DNA from: an uncultured Pseudomonadales bacterium
Lineage (GTDB): Bacteria > Pseudomonadota > Gammaproteobacteria > Pseudomonadales > Azotimanducaceae
Length of the DNA: 64,000 bases
NCBI GenBank assembly: GCA_958295875.1
Contig: OY282379.1
Coordinates: 2,633,046-2,697,045, forward strand
Reading direction: 5' to 3'
Part shown: positions 35,188 through 42,086 of the stretch, piece by piece
How the letters are laid out: every line of letters begins with the position of its first letter
Position numbering within the stretch: the first letter of the stretch is position 1
Position numbers and translations under genes: made by a program
Notes under the pieces: model-generated
The model's database searches: none
What the model was told of the DNA's origin: nothing
The model's input: the letters and a program-made list of their open reading frames with translations, nothing else

Positions 35188-36291
35188 TTATGATTCCGCA
35201 AGTTCGGGATATTCCTCCAGCACCCAATCCAAAATCTTGCGGCGGAACAGCACGGCTGATCTATCGCCATTGATGCTTATTTCCGTGTGTTCAGACCTGT
35301 CATCGGCGAGCAGTTTCTGAATGTGATTAACGGCAACCACATCTTCTTCGAACGCCGCGCCGACGAACTGATTAAAGGCTGCCGCGGTCTCGGGGTCCGG
35401 CTTCCTGAAGTCACTCGTTATGGAGTACCAATAGTGGCAGGTGTCGTGCTTTTCCGGCGTCACGAAATGGTTGATGTACGTCCTGTAGCACTCCGGATGG
35501 CCAGGCGCCGGGTTATCCACGTACACGAAGTTCTCTCCCAGCCAGACGCCCGGTGCGTGGCTGACACCTCCGTTCCAATTGCGTAGCTTGCGATCACCCA
35601 CCACGGCTCTTTGGTCCGGTGACAAATCGTGTTGTACGAGATCAGTATTGTCGATGATGCGATAGCAACCTGTGATGCCATTGCGTTCTTCGTATTCAAC
35701 AGGGTGTTCCAGGAAGGTCTCGTCTATCGAATTTTCCGCTGCGCCGAAGGTGTTGGCGTGAATGAAGATAAAGTGAGTCAGATCGTTGAGGTTGTCCTGC
35801 ATCAGAAGGTAGTTGTCTTCGATGTACTTGGCGTCGTGAATGGAAAAGTACTCGGTATTCTCCAGATAAGGCATCTTGGGTAATTTGCTCTCATCTGCGG
35901 TATCGGCATTCCCCATCCAAATGAACACAAATGGGCCGAGTTCTCTAGTAGGGTACTTTCTCAGCTTTCCCTTGGGGCATTGCGCCTGGCAGGGAACATT
36001 CCTGATCTCCCCCTGCGGTGAATACTCAATGCCGTGGTAACCGCAGACGATGTTGTCGCCACTCAGTTTGCTTTCCGACAATGGATAGGACCGGTGCAGG
36101 CAACGATTCTGCAGAGCTACCAATTCGCCCGCCTCGGTGCGATAGAAGACAATGGACTTTTCCAGCAGGGTTCGCGCCATGGGTTCTCTGCCAAACTCCT
36201 CGGTGAGCCCCGCCACGTACCAATGCTCATGGAGCAAAGGCAAGCCAATGTAGTGCTGAGTGTTACGGATAACGCCATTTAGTTTGCCCAT
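35188..36291 (-). CDS. Rieske non-heme iron oxygenase, intact
   Basis: A 367-residue oxygenase-alpha-type protein. The [2Fe-2S] Rieske site is C64-x-H66 ... C83-x2-H86 (QNRCLHRSYP, IVCGYHGIEY). The mononuclear iron site begins with N167-x2-D170-x2-H173-x4-H178 (NLNDLTHFIFIHANTFG). The shape is that of VanA-like demethylase/hydroxylase alpha subunits, which need a separate reductase; none is encoded here. AGGAG lies 5 nt before ATG 36291. The gene is clearly AT-richer than the flanks and sits next to a broken paralogue, which suggests import. Substrate unknown: a small aromatic or terpenoid, or conceivably the RiPP peptide. Confidence 0.88.
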   Translation of the reverse strand: MGKLNGVIRNTQHYIGLPLLHEHWYVAGLTEEFGREPMARTLLEKSIVFYRTEAGELVALQNRCLHRSYPLSESKLSGDNIVCGYHGIEYSPQGEIRNVPCQAQCPKGKLRKYPTRELGPFVFIWMGNADTADESKLPKMPYLENTEYFSIHDAKYIEDNYLLMQDNLNDLTHFIFIHANTFGAAENSIDETFLEHPVEYEERNGITGCYRIIDNTDLVQHDLSPDQRAVVGDRKLRNWNGGVSHAPGVWLGENFVYVDNPAPGHPECYRTYINHFVTPEKHDTCHYWYSITSDFRKPDPETAAAFNQFVGAAFEEDVVAVNHIQKLLADDRSEHTEISINGDRSAVLFRRKILDWVLEEYPELAES

Positions 36292-36350
36292 GATGACTCC
36301 TGTGGCTGTCTGAGGTCCGTTAAACGACTGTTTGCCGGTCCAAAGCTCGT

Positions 36351-37425
36351 TCAGTCCGCGTACTCCTCAAGCACCCAGTCCAACATGACGCCTCGAAACA
36401 GCATGCCGGCCTGATCCCCCGCGATGACCATTTCCTTGTATTCGATGTGGTCATTGTCCAGGAGTCGTTGCACCTCTTCGGACGCCCATTTGTCCTCGGC
36501 GAAACCATGCGACGCGCCTGCTTTGGCAAGCGCGTAAAACTCGTCGTCTTCGATGTTGAAGTCGTTGGTTATCGACCAGTAGTAGTGCGACGTCTTGCTC
36601 GTTTCAGGAGTCAGATAGTGCATGATGTGCTGGTTATAGACTTTTCTATCAGGATCATCCTCCGCGCCCACATAAATTGGTGCATAGCCGCGAAAAACGC
36701 CGGGCGACATTGCATAACCCCCGTCGTGCCGCTCAGCAGGCTTTCCCTCGGCTTTTTCTTTTGCATCAGCGGGCAGCGCTGCAAGGGCGCGGGCCGGGTC
36801 GGTGTCGATGCGATTGCAGTAAACGCCCTTTTTCGTTTTTTCGACTGTCGTCGGGAAGTCGAAGAAGTAGTCGCCAATACCGAAGCTTTCTCTATGCAAG
36901 TATGCGAAGTGCGTCAGGTCGTTCAGGTTTTCCTGCATCAACAGGTAGCTACCGGCGTACGGAGTTGCTTCATGCACCGTTCGGCATTCGGGGTCTGTCA
37001 GGAACGGCAATTCCGGAAATTTTTTTCCAATCAGGCTGATCTGGATTTCCCATCCAGATGAACGCAAACGGACCCACTTCCTTCACGGGGTATACGTGCA
37101 GCTTGCGGTTCGGTATCTGATCCTGGCAGGGCACTCTGACTACGGTGCCGTCCGGCGCATACCGAATGCCATGGTAACGACAGACAAGATTGTCTCCTTC
37201 ACGAAGTGCATTGGACAGGGGGAACGAGCGATGCAAGCAGCGGTTCTGCATCGCAACGAGGTCACCGGCTTCCGTACGATAGAAGACTATTGATCGTTCC
37301 AACAGAGTCTTCGCGACCGGTTCCTGGCCGAATTCTTCGACCGTGCCTGCGACATACCAATGGTTATAGCAAAGTGGCAGACGGATATAGTCTTTCACGC
37401 TGCGAAGCCGTTCCTTGTACTTCAT
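36351..37425 (-). pseudogene. Second Rieske oxygenase, split by a one-base frameshift
   Basis: Paralogue of 35188-36291. The 5' part (from ATG 37425, with AAGGAG 6 nt upstream) encodes the Rieske domain with QNRCLHRSFP and LVCRYHGIRY, up to WMGNPDQPDWKK. The 3' part, in another frame, continues FPELPFLTDPECR with the iron site NLNDLTHFAYLHRESFG, and runs to a normal end. The switch occurs in a run of seven A (37020-37026, T on the plus strand). With six A the two parts form one full-length protein of about 358 residues. This may be a true mutation, a sequencing error, or a slippage site. Confidence 0.75.
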
Positions 37426-37449
37426 GAATTGCTCCTTGACCAATCTGTC

Positions 37450-37531
37450 TGACGGGGGACGTTCACAATTCCCCCATGCGGTGACTACTCAATGCCATGA
37501 TAGCCACAGACAATATTCTCGCCACTAAGCT
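37450..37531 (-). pseudogene. Third Rieske remnant, fused to a truncated precursor
   Basis: About 80 bp matching the intact Rieske gene around its second ligand pair: SGENIVCGYHGIE followed by TAG, then sequence for SPHGGIVNVP. The corresponding part of the intact gene reads SGDNIVCGYHGIEYSPQGEI. It joins the cut end of the second NHLP leader at about 37530. Confidence 0.65.
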
Positions 37532-37668
37532 TCCGGCAGGTCAAGCCCCAAGGCCTCCTTGATGGCGGCCTTCGGCTGGTCGATGAGCCGCGCTCGGAAG
37601 TGTTGGTCGCCGGCGGCCCTGTCGATCAGTTCCGCCCGCATCTGTTCGTGGGTTTTCGCGCTATCCAT
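37525..37668 (-). pseudogene. Second NHLP precursor, truncated at the end of the leader
   Basis: A 47-codon frame, MDSAKTHEQMRAELIDRAAG, then DQHFRARLIDQPKAAIKEAL, then GLDLPEA and stop. The first 45 residues are nearly identical to the intact precursor at 32844-33143 (differences at residues 8-9 and 23). Homology ends inside the LPD/E element, where the DNA changes to the Rieske remnant at 37450-37531. The rest of the leader, the cleavage site and the core are lost, so it cannot give a product. Its upstream region is also homologous to that of the intact gene, so the whole promoter-leader unit was duplicated. Confidence 0.8.
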
Positions 37669-37759
37669 GGCGTTCTCGTTTTGCCCCGGTGTTTCCATAC
37701 CGCGACGCGGGGCAGTGAGCCGCCGCCTCGCGTCCATATCCCAACCGTAACGTGGCAAC

Positions 37760-37783
37760 ATGGATGCGGCAAACGTTTTCGAG
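37760..37783. repeat. Leader-upstream repeat, copy 3
   Basis: ATGGATGCGGCAAACGTTTT lies at 37760-37779, upstream of the truncated precursor and matching the position of copy 1 before the intact precursor. Confidence 0.5.
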
Positions 37784-37820
37784 CCGCGGTGCCGGCCCCC
37801 GCCGCTCCGCCGCTTTCCGG

Positions 37821-38540
37821 TCATTCGTTCACCGCCGCCGCGGTGGGCGCAACAGCAACGGGCGGTGTGGTTTCGCTCATCCGGTCCCAGACGTCTTGGT
37901 CGCTGGCGCCCAGCAGCAGTTGATACTGTTCCGGGGGCAGGTGCATGCGTGGCGCCGTCGTGTCCATGGACGGCTGCGGCACCGGTTCGGCTGGCCGCCG
38001 ATAGGGCGCGGGAGACTTCAAAGCGGCCAGTTCGTCGTCGCTGATGCCGCACAGCGCCACAACTTCTGGATCGATCCAAGCGTTGGCGTCGATGTGCTTG
38101 CCGCAGGACACCTCAAGGCTCAGGGATTCGGGGCCGGCGAAATAGATCGATTGGCAGAAGCCGTGGTCAATCGGGCCCATGACATGAACGTCGTGGGAAC
38201 GAATGCGGTCGCGCATGGCAAGCAGATCGTCGAAGCTGTCCACATGGAAGGCGACGTGCTGCATCGTGCCGCCCGTGCCGGGGGTCATTGGGCTGCCGGA
38301 ATGGGTGACGCCGTACTGGATGTCCCCGGAGACGCCGGGCCCGGCGACGAAGGCCACATGGGAATCTGGCGCGAGTTCCAGAAAGCCGTGGAAATAGCCC
38401 TTCACCCCGTGCATCCAATACAGGGCCTTCAAGGGCAGCCCCAGCACATCGTTGAAGAACTGGAGCTGGGCCTTGATGTCGGTGGTGAGGAGTGCGAGAT
38501 GGTGTACGCCATCGGGATGCAGGGTTGGGCTGCTGGACAT
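37821..38540 (-). CDS. VOC-family (glyoxalase/extradiol dioxygenase-like) protein
   Basis: A 239-residue protein with two vicinal-oxygen-chelate modules. GVHHLALLTTDIKAQLQFF supplies the first metal His, MQHVAFHVDSFDDLLAMRDR the second, and ESLSLEVSCGKHI the Glu in the usual place. The final approximately 70 residues are Pro/Ala-rich and not part of the fold. AAGGAGG precedes ATG 38540. It lies just before the export operon and is divergent from it, with host-like GC content. It could be a metal-dependent dioxygenase or lyase acting on the peptide or on a small molecule; neither can be shown from sequence. Confidence 0.75.
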   Translation of the reverse strand: MSSSPTLHPDGVHHLALLTTDIKAQLQFFNDVLGLPLKALYWMHGVKGYFHGFLELAPDSHVAFVAGPGVSGDIQYGVTHSGSPMTPGTGGTMQHVAFHVDSFDDLLAMRDRIRSHDVHVMGPIDHGFCQSIYFAGPESLSLEVSCGKHIDANAWIDPEVVALCGISDDELAALKSPAPYRRPAEPVPQPSMDTTAPRMHLPPEQYQLLLGASDQDVWDRMSETTPPVAVAPTAAAVNE

Positions 38541-38868
38541 GGGGAACCTCCTTGGGTTGTGGAGCTCGCAGACCTTCCAGACGCTTGCTGGCCAAGACTT
38601 GCCGGTCAGGCAGCCATGTTGCGACGATAGCAGCCTGCGCGGGCGTTTTCATCCCAAGCCACCCGAGCGCCTTCTTCACGGCCCTCCACGGCCTTCCGCA
38701 AGCGCACAATCCATGTGTTGCAGAAGCGGACAGATCATGTGCTAACAACGGCGTTTCGGCCCGCAGACGCGCCCGCGGCTCGGTCGCTGTGCGCCTTCGC
38801 CTGTTCCGGCTGACCGAAACGTTGCCAAGTGGCTATACTCTGAACGCCACTGCTGGTGGGAAGGGCGC
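38541..38868. other. Divergent intergenic region of VOC gene and export operon
   Basis: A 328-bp region without a supported gene. It should carry the promoters of the leftward VOC gene and the rightward export operon; one candidate is listed separately. Confidence 0.5.
38810..38839 (+). promoter_or_regulatory. Candidate promoter of the NHLP export operon
   Basis: CTGACC (38810-38815), an 18-nt spacer, then TATACT (38834-38839), 29 bp before the GTG start of the HlyD-like gene. The -10 is good and the -35 moderate. Confidence 0.4.
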
Positions 38869-39768
38869 GTGTTCCGCAGCAAAGTTTTCAGGGACAAGGC
38901 GGTTGCCCGGCGCTCGCGCCCGGAACCTCTGGACGCCCGGCTTCAAGTCACGGCGCCGCATGAGTGGGTCGCGCTGGCCGGCCTTGGGGTCGCCTTTTTG
39001 GCCTTAGTCCTGTGGGGCGTCTTCGGCACGGTGCAACGCAGCGTCGCCGTCGCCGCGGTGCTGTTGCAGCCGGGCGAGCGCGTTGCGGTGCCGTCGCCGG
39101 TCTCTGGCGTCGTCGTCGAACTGCTCGCGGACGTTGGCGATGCCGTGCAAGCTGGCCAAGCCATCGCCCGGGTGCGGCTGCCAGAGGCGGAGCGTCAAGC
39201 GCGGATAGCACGGCGGCTGGTGGCCGTGGTTGAAGACGGCATGCCGGTGGCGGAGGGTGACGCTGGCTTGCGCCAGCAACTGCTCGCGGCGGCGCGTGGC
39301 GAACTGCGCGAGGCGGAACTGGCCACGGCCGAGCTCATCGTGGCACCCCGCGCCGGGGTGCTGGCAACGCGCCGGCTCACGGCTGGCCAAGCCGTCCACG
39401 CCGGCGAAACCGTTGCTCAAGTTCGCGCCGCAGCCGCCGGGGGTTGGCAGGCGTTCGCCTTCGTGTCGCCGGCCGACGAGGGGCAGGTTGAATCTGGCAT
39501 GGCGGCGCAAGTGCTGGCGATGCTGCCTGGCGAGTCGGCGCCGCGCGTGCTGGCGGCAGAGGTGCTTGAAGTGTCGCCGCAGCCCGTCGCCGCGCCGGCT
39601 TGGCTTGAGGATTTCGGCCTTGCAGCCGACGCGCCTTCGCACTTGCTGCGCCTCGCCTTGAGCGAACCCCCGCCGGCCGGGTTGGTGGACGGCGCCGGTG
39701 GCCGGGCGCGGGTGGCGCTCGCGGAGCAATCGCTGGCGTCGCTCTTGCTCGCCGGCGGCGGCGCTTAG
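38869..39768 (+). CDS. NHLP bacteriocin system secretion protein (HlyD-like adaptor)
   Basis: A 299-residue membrane fusion protein. A cytoplasmic N-terminus (FRSKVFRDKAVARRSRPEPL, then DARLQVTAPHEW) precedes one TM helix (VALAGLGVAFLALVLWGVFG). Then come lipoyl-like halves (VLLQPGERVAVPSPVSGVVV and IVAPRAGVLATRRLTAGQAV). The wording of the N-terminus and its place before two ABC genes match the adaptor of NHLP export systems. It starts at GTG 38869 with GGGAAGGG upstream. It should link the inner-membrane ABC exporters to the periplasm or to an outer-membrane factor. The hairpin between lipoyl halves is short, so it may not reach TolC. Confidence 0.88.
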   Translation: MFRSKVFRDKAVARRSRPEPLDARLQVTAPHEWVALAGLGVAFLALVLWGVFGTVQRSVAVAAVLLQPGERVAVPSPVSGVVVELLADVGDAVQAGQAIARVRLPEAERQARIARRLVAVVEDGMPVAEGDAGLRQQLLAAARGELREAELATAELIVAPRAGVLATRRLTAGQAVHAGETVAQVRAAAAGGWQAFAFVSPADEGQVESGMAAQVLAMLPGESAPRVLAAEVLEVSPQPVAAPAWLEDFGLAADAPSHLLRLALSEPPPAGLVDGAGGRARVALAEQSLASLLLAGGGA

Positions 39769-39855
39769 TGCCTTGTTGGGCGCCAACGCCGATCCGCGGC
39801 TTGCACAGCGCAGCCGCCGCGGGCATGGCGCCCGCATGGCGTTGAGCCACCGACG

Positions 39856-42054
39856 TTGAGCAGCCAACTGGGTGCGAAGCCGCGCGGGGATCGGCGCCTG
39901 CGCACGCCGGTGCTCCTGCAGCTCACGCAGACGGAGTGCGGCGCCGCTTGCCTCGGCATCGTGCTGGCCCACTTTGGACGCTGGGTGTCCATCGAGGAGC
40001 TGCGCGAGGCGTGCGCCGTGGGTCGCGATGGCTGCAACGCCGCAGACGTGTTCCGCGCCGCGCGCCGGTATGGGTTGGAGCCGCAAGGATGGCGTCGAGA
40101 CCCGCATCATCTGCGCAACATGCCGTTGCCCATGATCCTCTATTGGGAGTTCAACCACTTCGTGGTGCTTGAGGGGTTCCGGCGTGGGCGGTTCCTCATC
40201 AATGACCCCGGCAATGGCCATCGCACCGTCACCGCGGACGAGTTCGACAAGGCGTTCACCGGCGTCACCCTCACGTTCAAGCGGCGTGAGGACTTCCGGC
40301 CCGGCGGCGTGCGGCCCGGCCTGTGGCAGCGCATCTTGCCGTGGCTGCGAGACGTGAAACAGCCGCTCGCGTTTGCCATTGGCTGCGGGCTGCTGCTGGC
40401 CCTGCCAGCCTTGGCGATGCCCTTCTTGGTGAGCGTGTTCGTGGATTACGTGCTCGCCGGGCGCGAACCGTCTTGGGGCGGCGCGATAGTGGGCGCTTTG
40501 GTTGGCGCCGCCGCCTTGCTCTATGTGCTCACATGGCTGCGCGAGCGCTGTCTCAGGCGGCTGTCGATACGCCTCTCGATCGACCATGCCGAGCGCTTCA
40601 TGACGCGCCTGCTGCGCCTGCCCATGCGGTTCTTCTCCCACCGCCTGTCGGGGGACCTGACCTCCCGCCTGCACTTGTTGGACTCGGTGTCCCAAGTGAT
40701 GACGCGCCACTTGGTCGGCATCTTCATCGAGTTGCTGACGAGCGTCGCCTTCCTCTGCCTGATGCTGGCGTACGACGCCGTGCTCACCGGGGTGGTGGTG
40801 GGCTTGGCGGTGTTGAGCGCGGTGTTGATGCGCTTGCTGGCGCGTGTGCGGGTGGACGAGAACCGCCGCCTGCGCCGCGAGCAGGGCATGCTGATGGGCA
40901 TCGGCATGTCGGGCCTCACCAAGATCGACGCGCTGCAGGCCACCGCCGCCGAGGATGACTTCTTCTCGCGCTGGACGGGGTATCAGGCCCGCGAACTCGC
41001 CGCGCGGCAGCGCTTTGCCGAACTCGGCTACGTCAACGCGGCGTTGCCGGCGGCGTTCCAGATACTCGCCGCCGCGGCAGTGCTGGGCTTGGGCGGCTGG
41101 CGCGTGATGTCGGGCGACATGAGCGTCGGCGCGCTCATCGCCTTCTACATGGCGGCCGTGAGCTTCCTGCGGCCGGTGGGGGCCTTCATCCAGTTGGCGG
41201 ACCTGTTCCAGATGCTGGAAGCAGACCTGCAGCGCCTGGACGACGTGTTCGACGCGCCGGAGCAGGAAGATGTGGGGCAACCGGCCGCCGGTGCGCCGGC
41301 CGGGCAGGTCGCCACGTTCCGCGGGCGCTTGCGCCTGCGCGGGCACATCGAACTCAAAGACATCACCTTCGGCTACCAACGCAATCAAGCGCCGTTGCTC
41401 AAGGACTTCAACCTCGTCATCGAGCCGGGGCAGCGCGTGGCGATAGTTGGCCCGAGCGGCTCTGGCAAGTCCACGCTGTCGTCGTTGGTGGCGGGGCTGC
41501 AGCGGCCGTGGTCTGGCGAGATTCTCATCGACGGGCACCCGCGCCACGCCATTCCACAGGAGTTGTTCACCAACTCAGTGTCATTGGTCGATCAGCAGAT
41601 CTTCCTGTTCGCCGAAACCATCCGCGAGAACCTCACCATGTGGGTGCCGGAGGTGCCGGATCACATGCTCGCGGCAGCGGCGCGGGACGCCAAGATCCAT
41701 GAGGAAATCATCGCCCGTCCGCTCGGCTATGACGCGCCGGTGGAGGAAGGCGGGCGCAACTTCAGCGGCGGTCAGCGGCAACGCTTGGAAATCGCGCGGG
41801 CGCTGGTGAACGACCCCTCCATCCTCATCTTGGACGAGGCGACGTGCTCGCTCGACGCCATCACCGAGGTGCGCATCGATTACGCGCTGCGCCGCCGCGG
41901 CTGCACTTGCCTAATCGTGGCGCATCGCCTGAGCACGATTCGCGACAGCGATTTGATTGTCGTGCTCGATGCTGGCACCGAGGTGCAGCGGGGCACGCAC
42001 CAGACGCTGATGGCGGAGGACGGCCTCTACCGAGAGTTGGTTTCCGCCGGTTGA
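39856..42054 (+). CDS. NHLP family export ABC transporter: C39 peptidase/permease/ATPase
   Basis: A 732-residue peptidase-containing ABC transporter that trims the leader and exports the core peptide. The C39 domain (1 to about 135) has Cys28 in LTQTECGAACLG, His101 in EFNHFVVLEGF and Asp117 in LINDPGNGHRTV. Six TM helices follow. The nucleotide-binding domain has Walker A GPSGSGKST near residue 533, the signature FSGGQRQR and Walker B ILILDEATCSLD. All catalytic residues are present, so it should be active. The start TTG 39856 has no good ribosome site, so the exact N-terminus is uncertain. It is the natural partner of the precursor at 32844-33143. Confidence 0.9.
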   Translation: MSSQLGAKPRGDRRLRTPVLLQLTQTECGAACLGIVLAHFGRWVSIEELREACAVGRDGCNAADVFRAARRYGLEPQGWRRDPHHLRNMPLPMILYWEFNHFVVLEGFRRGRFLINDPGNGHRTVTADEFDKAFTGVTLTFKRREDFRPGGVRPGLWQRILPWLRDVKQPLAFAIGCGLLLALPALAMPFLVSVFVDYVLAGREPSWGGAIVGALVGAAALLYVLTWLRERCLRRLSIRLSIDHAERFMTRLLRLPMRFFSHRLSGDLTSRLHLLDSVSQVMTRHLVGIFIELLTSVAFLCLMLAYDAVLTGVVVGLAVLSAVLMRLLARVRVDENRRLRREQGMLMGIGMSGLTKIDALQATAAEDDFFSRWTGYQARELAARQRFAELGYVNAALPAAFQILAAAAVLGLGGWRVMSGDMSVGALIAFYMAAVSFLRPVGAFIQLADLFQMLEADLQRLDDVFDAPEQEDVGQPAAGAPAGQVATFRGRLRLRGHIELKDITFGYQRNQAPLLKDFNLVIEPGQRVAIVGPSGSGKSTLSSLVAGLQRPWSGEILIDGHPRHAIPQELFTNSVSLVDQQIFLFAETIRENLTMWVPEVPDHMLAAAARDAKIHEEIIARPLGYDAPVEEGGRNFSGGQRQRLEIARALVNDPSILILDEATCSLDAITEVRIDYALRRRGCTCLIVAHRLSTIRDSDLIVVLDAGTEVQRGTHQTLMAEDGLYRELVSAG

Positions 42055-42086
42055 AGCGCGATGGCAACCTTGATTTGGAGGATGAC

